This document shows positions 44,759 to 53,808 of a DNA stretch of 64,000 bases, in pieces. The stretch is from Legionella rowbothamii. Its GTDB lineage: Bacteria; Pseudomonadota; Gammaproteobacteria; Legionellales; Legionellaceae. The DNA lies in the NCBI RefSeq assembly GCF_900639985.1, contig NZ_CAAAIM010000001.1, forward strand, positions 1,054,001-1,118,000. The letters run 5' to 3'. The notes beneath the pieces are model-generated. The model was not told the origin of the DNA. It searched no databases and worked only from the letters and a program-made list of their open reading frames with translations. Each line of letters starts with the position of its first letter. The stretch's first letter is position 1. Made by a program: the position numbers and the translations under genes.

Positions 44759-46039
44759 CTAATACTCCCCTTCAAGCCTATTTTCCACCAAAGTCGCAAC
44801 CCCCATCGCTCCGCAAATTGCAAACATCACGGGGGCTAGAAAGACAAAATCAACCCGAGTAAATTCAAAAATTATGATAGTTGCCGTTAGAGGCATTTTC
44901 TGAGCCGCCGCAAGAAACGCAGCAGCTCCAATCACCGCATAAGCCGCCAATGGGGTACCAGGCCACACGAAATTCCAAATCCCACCTAAACACACTCCCA
45001 ATAACGCACCATTAGCCAGCGAAGGAGTTAAAAGTCCTCCCCATGCGCCCGAACGTAAGCTACTCCACACAATAAAACTTCTTAATATTAGGATCAAAGC
45101 ACTCATGCCTATTGATAATAACTGGCTAAACTCCAACTGTGCAGCACTCTTCCCATTCCCTAATAAGGAAGGAAAATAAATAGCCAGAAAACCAATCATG
45201 ATGAAGTTAGCCAAACATGCAAAAAACATGGGCCAGCCACTAAATGCCTTAGCTCGTTGCCTATTTGCAATCTCAATAAACCAAAAAGCAAAAAAACCTA
45301 AAATAGGGCCAACAACAATGGACCAAATAGCTAGAGAGGCGCTAATCGAAGTTAACTCAGGAATATAATACGTCGCCTCTTGCCCCAATCCCCACCAAGA
45401 CACCACCGTAGCAATGGCAGAAGTAGCAAATGCCGGTAACAAAATAGACCAATGGAAATTAAACAAAAGCACTTCCATTACAAAAACTGCGCCGCCCAGA
45501 GGCAGATTATAGACAGCCGCTAAACCTGCGCCTGCGCCACATGCAAGCATAACGTTCGTTTCATCCACAGAGAGACCCACTTTATGAGAAAACCAAGTAG
45601 CAAACACCGCTGAAGCCTCTCGCGGAGCAACCTCTCGCCCTAAAGGGGAGCCTAATGCAATCGTGATGATCTGCAATAGAGCATGACATGTCGTAGTTAA
45701 CGGGGGCATTATTTTGCCCGTTTTGATGGATTGAGAAATACTCACTAAGGGTTTACCAAGGCGCTGGATAATTAACCAACCTCCTCCGGCGAATAAGCCA
45801 CAAGCCCCTAAAATGAAAAGCCTACGCGTTGAGCTAGAGGCACTCACTCCATCTAAAAAACTTTCAGGGCTGATGATGTGGAAAGGACTATAACCATAAG
45901 CAACATGTTGTATGTAATGGAGCAACAAAGCTAGAGACATCCCAATTAAACCAGAGCCAATACCAACACCAATAGTTACTATAATTAGAACGCCTATTGA
46001 TGTCTTGGAATTTGTGCACTGTTCCTCTAATAACTCCAT
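44759..46039 (-). CDS. ClC-family chloride channel/antiporter
   Basis: 426 residues, ClC fold with inverted membrane repeats. Key selectivity segments: GSPLGREVAPREASAVFA, where relatives read GREGP and the gating Glu is retained; YNLPLGGAVFVMEVL; and SGAWGGLLTPSLANGALLG (GxFxP-like loop with Leu). The intracellular proton Glu of ClC-ec1 could not be located with certainty. Likely H+/Cl- exchange; other anions are possible. The ~570-bp gap upstream is AT-rich and holds DnaA boxes. Confidence 0.88.
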   Translation of the reverse strand: MELLEEQCTNSKTSIGVLIIVTIGVGIGSGLIGMSLALLLHYIQHVAYGYSPFHIISPESFLDGVSASSSTRRLFILGACGLFAGGGWLIIQRLGKPLVSISQSIKTGKIMPPLTTTCHALLQIITIALGSPLGREVAPREASAVFATWFSHKVGLSVDETNVMLACGAGAGLAAVYNLPLGGAVFVMEVLLFNFHWSILLPAFATSAIATVVSWWGLGQEATYYIPELTSISASLAIWSIVVGPILGFFAFWFIEIANRQRAKAFSGWPMFFACLANFIMIGFLAIYFPSLLGNGKSAAQLEFSQLLSIGMSALILILRSFIVWSSLRSGAWGGLLTPSLANGALLGVCLGGIWNFVWPGTPLAAYAVIGAAAFLAAAQKMPLTATIIIFEFTRVDFVFLAPVMFAICGAMGVATLVENRLEGEY

Positions 46040-46292
46040 TCCTACTAGTCCTTTTTGAGGCGTTTTTTATTTAATGCATCATTAAAACTAATCAAAATAT
46101 AAAACAAGGTCAAGAAAAATAATAACCCAGAAAATTAAACGAACCATGCCGCCCCTGAGCTAATAGGGCTATGTTGTCTGCTGATTTTTTTTAAACAAAA
46201 AGCGTAGTATAAAAAAGAATTTTTTCAAGCTGTTTTTTCATTTTTTTTTTTGTTATCATGCGGAGGCAATACTTTTAATACATCGCAATTCC

Positions 46293-46445
46293 TGTGAATA
46301 ACTTCTAAATACCATCCCATTTTTTTATTTAAGAAAGAAATCCAACATATCTTTAAGCCTGTGTTCATATGGCATTTCGCACACCAGTATCCCCATTATT
46401 CTTTAAAAATTATCCACAAAATCTGTGGATAAGTCTGTTAACAGA
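46293..46445. promoter_or_regulatory. Cluster of DnaA boxes in AT-rich gap
   Basis: Two perfect DnaA boxes face each other: TTATCCACA (46410-46418) and TGTGGATAA (46424-46432), 5 bases apart. A third, TGTGAATAA (46293-46301), matches the relaxed consensus TTATNCACA in reverse. A 12-bp palindrome TCTGTTAACAGA follows at 46434-46445. The flanking sequence 46180-46260 is a strongly AT-rich run with long T tracts. The whole gap 46040-46606 shows no convincing protein; the open frame at 46474 overlaps the next gene and has no coding character. Confidence 0.6.
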
Positions 46446-46606
46446 TGCTGAAAAGATTGGTGAAAATATTTAAGTGTCCACCCCGAATGCCGTGAGGCAA
46501 AGATTAACAGTGACGATTGCTCATCAACAACGATCTGATTCATTTTACAAACAACACTTTGTAAGCTACATAATTAAGGACCATAAGGACTACTATAAAA
46601 ATAATC

Positions 46607-47983
46607 ATGAAAAAATGGATTGGGTTGTTCTCTCTCATTGTAATTGTTCTTGTCGCTTATTACGTTATGGGCGGTATGGCAAAAACCACGTTAACCCAGA
46701 ATATAGAGTCATTTCCTAAATCATCCGTAATAAATCTGCATTTGGAGCAATACCGACAAGGCTGGTTTTCATCTAAAGCTCAATTAGATTTACAAATGCA
46801 TATACCTGCCCAAAAAATCACAGATAAAAATGGCGTTGTAAAAATGGATACGCCTCTTAATCTGGATATAAGCCTTCCTATCCGCATCAAACATGGACCA
46901 TTCATTTGGACAGATAATGGCTTCCGTTTTGGTATTGCCGAAGTTGCAACACGTCCAGAGACACACTATAAGGCCTTAATCAATTATTTAAGGGAAACCG
47001 TAATTAAATACTCCCTCCCTTCGGTGACTCTGAAAGGCAATGATGGAACCGTAGATGGAGGGGTGCAAATCAATTGGGAGGGTTTAAAAACTGTACTCAG
47101 GGTTTCATCAAATCTTGACACGATTAATGCTAATTTCAACGTATATGGACTCAGTGGCTCTGCCAGCAATGTTAATTTTGACTTTGGACAATTAGAGCAT
47201 GATATTCAATTATGGCGTCATCAGGAATGGTTATGGGTTGGCCAATCTCATTTAGGCCTGGCTTCTGCAATAATTAATGCAACTGAAGCTCAGAACTTTA
47301 AACTGCAAGGACTCGATCTACAATTTAACTCCGATGTAAACGATAATAAAATGGAGATTAATTGTAAATTATCTTTAGAAAAACTCTTAGTTGATAATCA
47401 AAATTATGGCCCTGGCATTTTTAAACTCAGTATTAAAAATTTAGATCCCAATGTAATAGCCAAACTAAATCAACAAGAAGCCAATATGGTTGAGAATAAT
47501 GTGGATCCGAATGTTGCGATGCTGGCTATAGGTGCAGAACTACCCAAACTACTTGCCAAAGGCCCGGTTGTGGAACTCGCTGAGATGAACCTAACGTTAC
47601 CTGAAGGCCAAATTAAAGGCAACTTTAAAATATGGCTTCCTGAGAATGAAGTTAACGATTCGTCTCAAGCAATGCAAAAAGTCCGAGGCGAAGGGCATTT
47701 TAAAGCACCTATTCGCTTAGTTAAATCCTTAATGATTACTTCACTTAAGAGTGATCTAGCTAAAAAAAGACAGCAACAACCTGCATCAATAACTAATCCA
47801 ATAGCAACCTTTCCTGCCCCTGCTGCTGCAAACCTCGATGCAGAAGCAGAAAAGCAAGCCGAACGATTAATTGCTGATTTAACTAACAAAGGTTTTTTAA
47901 AAGTAGATGGCGATAATTATATAGTTGATTTTACGTTGGATAATCAAAAATTATTGATTAATGGAAACCCTTGGAATATCTGA
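46607..47983 (+). CDS. YdgA-family (DUF945) protein
   Basis: 458 residues. One N-terminal membrane helix (~4-24, WIGLFSLIVIVLVAYYVMGG) and a long beta-rich extracytoplasmic part. The opening YRQGWFSSKAQLDLQM, with its Gly-Trp-Phe-Ser signature, is characteristic of the YdgA/DUF945 family, and the C-terminal FLKVDGDNYIVDFTLDNQKL also fits. The family is poorly characterised; an inner-membrane anchored periplasmic role is known only by topology. CATAAGGAC lies upstream of the start. Confidence 0.8.
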   Translation: MKKWIGLFSLIVIVLVAYYVMGGMAKTTLTQNIESFPKSSVINLHLEQYRQGWFSSKAQLDLQMHIPAQKITDKNGVVKMDTPLNLDISLPIRIKHGPFIWTDNGFRFGIAEVATRPETHYKALINYLRETVIKYSLPSVTLKGNDGTVDGGVQINWEGLKTVLRVSSNLDTINANFNVYGLSGSASNVNFDFGQLEHDIQLWRHQEWLWVGQSHLGLASAIINATEAQNFKLQGLDLQFNSDVNDNKMEINCKLSLEKLLVDNQNYGPGIFKLSIKNLDPNVIAKLNQQEANMVENNVDPNVAMLAIGAELPKLLAKGPVVELAEMNLTLPEGQIKGNFKIWLPENEVNDSSQAMQKVRGEGHFKAPIRLVKSLMITSLKSDLAKKRQQQPASITNPIATFPAPAAANLDAEAEKQAERLIADLTNKGFLKVDGDNYIVDFTLDNQKLLINGNPWNI

Positions 47984-48067
47984 AGTCAATTAGTAATAAC
48001 GAGGCAACCCAGAAGTTCGAAGCACCAAATCCTGGGTTACTTCACCTGAAATGATTGATATGTGGTC

Positions 48068-49099
48068 TTAAGAGCCAATATCAAGCACTATACGCCCATT
48101 AATCTTTCCTTGTTTTAGTTGTTCAAATACTGAATTAATTTGTTCTAATTTTTCAGTCATGACGGTTGCTTTAACTTTTCCTTCCGCCGCAAAAGCAAGC
48201 GACTCCTGTAAATCAAGACGAGTACCCACAATAGATCCTCTTAGTGTGATTCCTTCTAAGACCATATCAAAAATGGATACAGGGAAAAAACCGGGCGGTA
48301 ACCCATTAAGAACAACAGTACCTCCACGTCGAAGCATCCCTTGTGCCTGTTCAAATGCCTTTATAGATACAGCAGTAACTAATACTCCGTGGGCTCCGCC
48401 AATTTCTTTTTTAAGGAAGGATACTGGATCGGTTTGAAGCGCATTTACCGTGAGTGATGCCCCTAATTGTGTCGCTAATGCTAATTTTTTATCATCAATA
48501 TCCACTGCAACTACGTTTAATCCCATCGCTTTAGCATATTGAACCGCCATATGACCAAGTCCACCTATACCAGAAATAACCACCCAGTTTCCTGGTTTGG
48601 TTTCGGTCATTTTTAAACCTTTATATACGGTTACTCCTGCGCATAAAATCGGAGCAATTTCAATAGAGTCAACAGATTCAGGGATATGGCCTACAAAATT
48701 AGGATTGGCAATAATGTATTCAGCGAAACTGCCATTGACAGAATACCCAGTATTAAATTGGCTTTCACACAATGTTTCCCAGCCACCTAAACAATAAGAA
48801 CAATATCCACAGCTGCTGTAAAGCCAGGGGACTCCGACCCGATCTCCTTCTTTAACATTAGTTACACCAGCGCCCACGGCAGAAACAAAGCCAACTCCCT
48901 CATGTCCAGGTATAAAAGGTAGACTAGGTTTTATTGGCCAATCTCCTTCCGCGGCATGTAAATCCGTGTGACAAACCCCAGATGCAACTATTTTGATTTG
49001 AATTTGCCCTGCCAGGGGTTCAGGAATAGGAACTTCTTCAATAATTAAGGGTTTTTGAAATTCTTTGACAACTGCTGCCTTCATGGATTTTTTTGTCAT
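48068..49099 (-). CDS. Zinc-dependent alcohol dehydrogenase, AdhP-like
   Basis: 343 residues. Catalytic-zinc motifs [15 protein letters not shown] and [13 protein letters not shown]; structural-zinc lobe [15 protein letters not shown]; Rossmann [16 protein letters not shown]-type acceptor Asp in VAVDIDDKK. Closely resembles NAD-dependent AdhP/AdhA ethanol dehydrogenases. I chose the ATG at 49099 because AGAAGGA is spaced 8 bases before it; an ATG three codons upstream lies too close to that RBS. Monocistronic. Confidence 0.92.
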   Translation of the reverse strand: MTKKSMKAAVVKEFQKPLIIEEVPIPEPLAGQIQIKIVASGVCHTDLHAAEGDWPIKPSLPFIPGHEGVGFVSAVGAGVTNVKEGDRVGVPWLYSSCGYCSYCLGGWETLCESQFNTGYSVNGSFAEYIIANPNFVGHIPESVDSIEIAPILCAGVTVYKGLKMTETKPGNWVVISGIGGLGHMAVQYAKAMGLNVVAVDIDDKKLALATQLGASLTVNALQTDPVSFLKKEIGGAHGVLVTAVSIKAFEQAQGMLRRGGTVVLNGLPPGFFPVSIFDMVLEGITLRGSIVGTRLDLQESLAFAAEGKVKATVMTEKLEQINSVFEQLKQGKINGRIVLDIGS

Positions 49100-49215
49100 G
49101 GCTATCATCCTTCTTGCGGGGGCAAACCACTGTATGCAATCGTCTTTAGAGTCTGCACGCCCATCATGGAATTTACATAATTAATAATAGACCAAAAAGG
49201 CGCGCAAAGTGGCGA

Positions 49216-50784
49216 CTAAATATTGCGTGAAGGCGCTGCAGCAGGTGTGGCTGAAGCAGTAGATGCACTCCAATTTATATCGGCATCAATGCCTGCATCA
49301 ATGAAGGCATTAAACTCAGGATCATCGTAGGATGAAAATAAAGAGGAAAAATCTTCAAACATTTTCTTCTTCACCTGTTCACGAATCTTATTCCAGATAG
49401 GTTCGACAGTATAATTTTTATTGAACAGACTATTAACTAAGAGAGGATTCGCTTTATACCAGGCTAGAGCGATTTCTTTCACAACAGCATTTAACTTTAA
49501 GGAGGCAACTTCTTTGGTAATAAAATCGATTTCAACATCAGAATGAAGACTAACTAATTTCTCCATCAGCTTGGTAAACATTGCGGGTTTACAGACCTCT
49601 TCATCCTCCCCCCCTAAATCGATTCCTTTATTAGATAAATTATATCCTCGCTGTAATTCATAAAGCCCTTCTTGCAACATATTAAGAGCATCAGCCAGGC
49701 TCCCTTTTCGTTGAGACGAGTCATTAATGGCCATCCAACAAAAAACTAAAACGTCTTTCAAAGAAACGCCTATTTCCTCATGAATTATAGGAGTACCATC
49801 TACAATCAACTCTACCGCTCTTTGGGCAACCTTAGATGTAGCCTTAGAAGGATCCAAATTTTGAGCCCAGGCAGCCAAATCAATTAAATATTGTTGTCGA
49901 TCAGCTAGTGAAAGACTCTCTCCATAATGCTTTTTAAGCCGTAAGATGGATTCTGCGGCTGTTCGATCCACGCTGCTTACATGAGTGCTTTGTTTGGTAT
50001 TAATAGGAAAAACTATATTCAGTGCTATCATTCTCTGGCGCAAAAAGTGAGCTAACTCAGTATGATGGTGGCGCTCCGCTTGGGAGACATACTCTTCTTC
50101 GGCAATGGGCTCCAGATCAGCCCCTTTATCCAACAACCTCTTTACAACCTCTATATCACCTATAGAAATAGCTATTTTTAGGGGCAAGCTCTTTTGAGTA
50201 CTGACGTTAGCCCCACTCGCTATTAAATACTCAATACATTCATAGCGGCGATGGCGAATTGCAAGACATAAAGCTTCGTCCTCACCAGAATGTAGGTTAA
50301 AACCTGAATCACTTAATGTTTGTAAAACAGGAAGGAAACCACCAGAAGCGGCGCTCATGATGGGGCCTGCCTCTGTTTTACTTATACTCTCATTTTTCAA
50401 TAAAATGGTCTGAACAAGTTCATTATTACCCGCATTACATGCCGCTAAAAGCGCATCATAACCAGGAAGTTTTAATGAAAGAAGCTCTTCCATTAATCTC
50501 CCACTCTTAGTCCTGGCATTCACAGCTAACTCAGCAGCTCTTTTTAATTGAATCGGCGACCAATTTAAATCATGCTTTTTCAGCTCCATGAGGGCATTCT
50601 CATTTTCCGTCAAACAACACGCTTCAAGAAGGTTATAATTCCTTGAAACAGTACCGGCTCTCACCAATCCTGACTGGAGCAATACAATCTTTTCAGCACT
50701 AAGATTATTTAATTCCTGACGAAACTGCTTCATGTCCTTACTTTCAATTGCCTTAAAAATGGCAGGAGAGCTCTTAAAAATCAC
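49216..50784 (-). CDS. Ankyrin-repeat protein, candidate effector
   Basis: 522 residues without signal peptide or membrane segment. Degenerate ankyrin repeats cover about residues 105-255: GYDALLAACNAGNNELVQTIL, ALCLAIRHRRYECIEYLI, LPLKIAISIGDIEVVKRLLD. The N-terminal ~100 residues look like decayed repeats (LLEACCLTENENALMEL). The C-terminal half (~260-500) is helical and unassigned, ending in an Ala/Ser/Thr-rich stretch. Ankyrin proteins are a common Dot/Icm effector class. Divergent from the gene at 50922. Confidence 0.7.
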   Translation of the reverse strand: MIFKSSPAIFKAIESKDMKQFRQELNNLSAEKIVLLQSGLVRAGTVSRNYNLLEACCLTENENALMELKKHDLNWSPIQLKRAAELAVNARTKSGRLMEELLSLKLPGYDALLAACNAGNNELVQTILLKNESISKTEAGPIMSAASGGFLPVLQTLSDSGFNLHSGEDEALCLAIRHRRYECIEYLIASGANVSTQKSLPLKIAISIGDIEVVKRLLDKGADLEPIAEEEYVSQAERHHHTELAHFLRQRMIALNIVFPINTKQSTHVSSVDRTAAESILRLKKHYGESLSLADRQQYLIDLAAWAQNLDPSKATSKVAQRAVELIVDGTPIIHEEIGVSLKDVLVFCWMAINDSSQRKGSLADALNMLQEGLYELQRGYNLSNKGIDLGGEDEEVCKPAMFTKLMEKLVSLHSDVEIDFITKEVASLKLNAVVKEIALAWYKANPLLVNSLFNKNYTVEPIWNKIREQVKKKMFEDFSSLFSSYDDPEFNAFIDAGIDADINWSASTASATPAAAPSRNI

Positions 50785-50921
50785 AAATCACCCCTTATAT
50801 GTTTAAATTGAATCCATTTTGTTCTATTATTATAGAGTAAGAACCTTATTATTTCACATTGACTATTTATAGGATTAAGTGTTTGTTAAATTTTATACAA
50901 ACATAAGTTAAGGAGCAAGAC

Positions 50922-52340
50922 ATGGGCAAAAAAACCAGTGATTTAAAGAAAATGTTGTCCTCTAAAAAATTAGATACTTCGGATTTTATTTTGATTGCCT
51001 TAGACATGCTCCATAATGAAAAAGCGACGTCATCAAGTGACATGTTAGTTCAACAATCAATAGAGGAATCTATGCAGGATTATTTAAATCTCGATTATGA
51101 AGCAGCAACAGAAAAACTTATTAGCGCCGCAAAAACCCTTAATGATGCAAGCATTGCAGGCTTATTCGAATCTACAGCCAAAAGAGCAGCTAAAAATAGC
51201 AAACCTGAAAAAGTTGAGAGTAGGAGGTATTTTGAAAACCATTTGGTTAATGAGCAATGGAACTCTCTTAACGATGAATCACACAAAGACAGTATGGATC
51301 GTTTTGCCAAATTCATGGCAGGTGCCAATTTACTTTATGCTGAAAAAGAAAGTTTCTCAAAATTGAAAAAAGTTAATAATCTTGAAGATATGGAGATGGT
51401 CATTGCCGCAATGAGGGGCTTTGGGGAAAAAACCGAGTCTATTTTGTCCCGCGAATCCTCCATGAGACGCGAAGAAAATATACCTATCTCCAAATTTAAG
51501 GACCGTGGTGGGAAACGAGATAGCAAGGATGTTGGTGACACCATGAATCCAGGTATTATTAAAGCGAACACGCCTACACCAGCAGATGAACGTCGAGAAA
51601 AAGCGGTTACAGGCAGTATCACGGATAGTTTTTTGATTAATAAAAAGGTTGACAGTGGTTATTCATCAACAAATGTAGATGTTCCTTTTGTAAACTCTGT
51701 TTCAGGTACAGCCTATACCTTAGCGGCAGTCTTAGATCAATACATCGAACAAAATCCCAAAGAACCTAATTTACAAATGGATGTCGATAACATTGTGAAA
51801 GTCTTCGTTTCATTCACTTGTAAATCTGGTTTTCACAGTTTATCGGAAATGGCTGATGTATTACGTAGTCCCGAAGTTGAGGAAGTATTTAGCAAGCATA
51901 ACCTAAAGATTAACTATTCATGCTCCGAAGCAATACTGGATGAAGCAATAAAAGCCGCATCACAGTATGCAGAAACAAGAGCCGCTCAAAAAAGAGCCTT
52001 AAGCGAGCTACATACCCAGTCATTGTTCAACCGACATTCAGGAGAGCTCCCCCCCGGAAAAATATATCCTGGCGAATTACAACTGATTGTAAGAGAAGAA
52101 AAGCAAAGCGGTCCAAGAGTAGCTGCAGCTCTAAAAAAACTGTATGAGGGAAAAACATATGGGCCAGATGACTGCAAAGATATCGCCCAACGATATTTAA
52201 ATTATGCACAAATAAAGCATCCCCATGCAAATACACGAGAAGTTAAAGAATTTATTAAAGATATGAATAGCGCCATCAAGACACGCATGGAAACAACGGA
52301 TGAACGCGTAGAACACCTATCTCGTGGGGGCATGATATAA
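50922..52340 (+). CDS. Legionella-type hypothetical protein with SGT/GFHS motif region
   Basis: 472 residues, soluble and mostly helical; no family name. The N-terminus is basic (GKKTSDLKKMLSSKK). A central low-complexity stretch (~180-230) is rich in Arg, Lys and Asp. Residues 261-310 show SGTAYTLAAVLDQYI and GFHSLSEMADVL, echoing SGT...GHHSFFEVL in the protein at 42242. The C-terminal third is helical. AAGGAGCAAGAC gives a strong RBS. Effector status is inferred from neighbours and composition. Confidence 0.65.
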   Translation: MGKKTSDLKKMLSSKKLDTSDFILIALDMLHNEKATSSSDMLVQQSIEESMQDYLNLDYEAATEKLISAAKTLNDASIAGLFESTAKRAAKNSKPEKVESRRYFENHLVNEQWNSLNDESHKDSMDRFAKFMAGANLLYAEKESFSKLKKVNNLEDMEMVIAAMRGFGEKTESILSRESSMRREENIPISKFKDRGGKRDSKDVGDTMNPGIIKANTPTPADERREKAVTGSITDSFLINKKVDSGYSSTNVDVPFVNSVSGTAYTLAAVLDQYIEQNPKEPNLQMDVDNIVKVFVSFTCKSGFHSLSEMADVLRSPEVEEVFSKHNLKINYSCSEAILDEAIKAASQYAETRAAQKRALSELHTQSLFNRHSGELPPGKIYPGELQLIVREEKQSGPRVAAALKKLYEGKTYGPDDCKDIAQRYLNYAQIKHPHANTREVKEFIKDMNSAIKTRMETTDERVEHLSRGGMI

Positions 52341-52360
52341 ATTAATTACATCTTATTTCT

Positions 52361-52389
52361 ACGCCCCGCGACTTGTCCGCGGAGCGTAC
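52361..52389. repeat. GC-rich hairpin element
   Basis: TACGCCCCGCG (52361-52371) pairs with CGCGGAGCGTA (52379-52389) with one mismatch, loop ACTTGTC. GC-rich in an AT-rich context and just after a stop codon; the CCGCGACTTGTCCGCGG wording looks like a REP-type element. Also a plausible terminator for the gene at 50922. Confidence 0.5.
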
Positions 52390-52475
52390 TGAGGAACTGG
52401 CTCTGGCATTATTATCTTTGCAATAAAAATGGCCGATTTCTCAGGCCATCTAGGTCTTTCGATCATACTACCCGT

Positions 52476-52814
52476 TTATCCCTGCATGCCAGGCATTTCT
52501 ACATTCATTTGCTGCCTCAATTCCATAATAAAGTCAGACAACTTATTCTTAACCGCAGTATTAAAGCATTCTTTACCTTCACAACTTAAGTTGGGAATAA
52601 TTAATTGAGGCTTATTTAAAAAAGTAATTATGGGCTCTAACTCCTTAGGTAAATTTTCAACCTCTACGCCATCTACTATAGCTTGTAAGTTATTAACTAG
52701 CTCCGCATGAGCAGGGTTACTTTTTTTTAATTGGTTCAATAGAACCTGTAGAAAGTTCTGTACCGTATTGATTTCGGTAAAAAATTTATAAGTATTCACA
52801 TTTGTGTTTGTCAT
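52476..52814 (-). CDS. Small hypothetical helical protein
   Basis: 112 residues, no signal peptide, predicted mostly helical, with two Cys close together (LSCEGKECF). The sequence continues with coding character to the end (DFIMELRQQMNVEMPGMQG). It starts about 80 bases from and divergent to the gene at 52897, sharing its AT-rich promoter region. Unknown function. Confidence 0.5.
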   Translation of the reverse strand: MTNTNVNTYKFFTEINTVQNFLQVLLNQLKKSNPAHAELVNNLQAIVDGVEVENLPKELEPIITFLNKPQLIIPNLSCEGKECFNTAVKNKLSDFIMELRQQMNVEMPGMQG

Positions 52815-52896
52815 AAGAATCTTCTATTTTTACTTTGCAGAAAGGAAAAAAAATATTAATCTGATACAATTATATATTAATTTGGTCAAAAATTTT

Positions 52897-53808
52897 ATGA
52901 ATTTTAAAAGTGAACTCTCTTTTTTTCAAAAAGATGGCCAACAGCTCACCCCGGATGACTTTGATCAGTACTTTAGAAAACTAGTACTCGACTCCTATAG
53001 AAAACGATTTGATAATGTAGCGAGTGCTCAATTTCATCTGGCACTGCAAGGATGTGATTTGCAGACCATGGTAAACATGCTTCTCGTATTTGAAAAGATG
53101 GGCGCACTGGAAAAATCAATTGAGCAATCCCTATTCTACCCTGTGGGCTGTGGTGACATCGCAAATTCCTTCTGTACATTACTGACCCAAAGCACCCTAT
53201 TTATTCCACACACACAAAACCCTCCTCAACTCCCCTCCTTAGCTAAAGAGTTAGGTAAACATTTACCTAAACTGATTCGCATCGATATTCCAGGACACTC
53301 CTATGTAATACTCGCTTGCGAAAAGACTAAGAAAGACGTTTTTGGCTATATTTATCAATCGAATATTGCTGAAGGAATGGAAGACAACTCATACTCACTT
53401 AGTGCATGGCTCATGGATCCTCGCTCGCAAAAAATCAACCTAACTGAGCATTTAAACAAAGTGATTCAATTAATTAATGTCGATACTGCTGATGAAATTA
53501 AGGCCGCTATTTATCAAGAGTTGTTTATTGCTCAACCAATAGTTCCGGTCAAAAACCCAGCAAATCTTAATGTACTAATAAATCACATCAATAAAAATCC
53601 CAATTCATCTAGGTACAATGCAGAACACGTTACCCCTAAAGTATTAATTAGCACCTTGCAACAGTTTGAACACGAGTTCGGTGGAACTCATCTTGAACAA
53701 ATACAATCGTTAGAGGACTACATCGAACAAAGTCGCGTGCTCATGAAAGAGCGCGAGCAGGAAGAACATGAGGAACAAGGGCACACGCTCGATCACCCTA
53801 AGCTATAA
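52897..53808 (+). CDS. Candidate effector with possible Cys-His-Gln hydrolase site
   Basis: 303 residues from the ATG at 52897 (MNFKSELSFFQKDG). A longer frame to 52804 overlaps the divergent gene and has low-complexity sequence, so I reject it; neither start has a clear RBS. Residues 80-160 contain YPVGCGDIANSF (Cys85), PGHSYVILA (His134) and YIYQSNIAEG (Gln154). The order and the 20-residue His-Gln distance recall the Cys-His-Gln triad of Cif-type glutamine deamidases; a generic papain-like fold is also possible. YSLSAWLMDP follows. The tail is acid-rich (REQEEHEEQGHTLDH), typical of Dot/Icm substrates. Catalysis is inferred only. Confidence 0.6.
   Translation: MNFKSELSFFQKDGQQLTPDDFDQYFRKLVLDSYRKRFDNVASAQFHLALQGCDLQTMVNMLLVFEKMGALEKSIEQSLFYPVGCGDIANSFCTLLTQSTLFIPHTQNPPQLPSLAKELGKHLPKLIRIDIPGHSYVILACEKTKKDVFGYIYQSNIAEGMEDNSYSLSAWLMDPRSQKINLTEHLNKVIQLINVDTADEIKAAIYQELFIAQPIVPVKNPANLNVLINHINKNPNSSRYNAEHVTPKVLISTLQQFEHEFGGTHLEQIQSLEDYIEQSRVLMKEREQEEHEEQGHTLDHPKL

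Noticed and set aside
46180-46445. Chromosomal origin of replication
   Set aside because: DnaA boxes and AT-rich DNA are present, but no dnaA, dnaN, recF, gyrB or mnmG lies nearby; kept only as a DnaA-binding finding.
46474-46719. 81-codon frame at the start of the YdgA-like gene
   Set aside because: Overlaps the true gene in another frame; no good start signal or conserved sequence.
40860-49099. Tandem duplication of alcohol dehydrogenases
   Set aside because: The enzymes at 40860 and 48068 share only family motifs and are separated by unrelated genes, so a recent duplication is unlikely.
52804-53808. Longer start at 52804 for the Cys-His-Gln candidate
   Set aside because: The extra 31 residues overlap the divergent gene and its promoter and are low in complexity.
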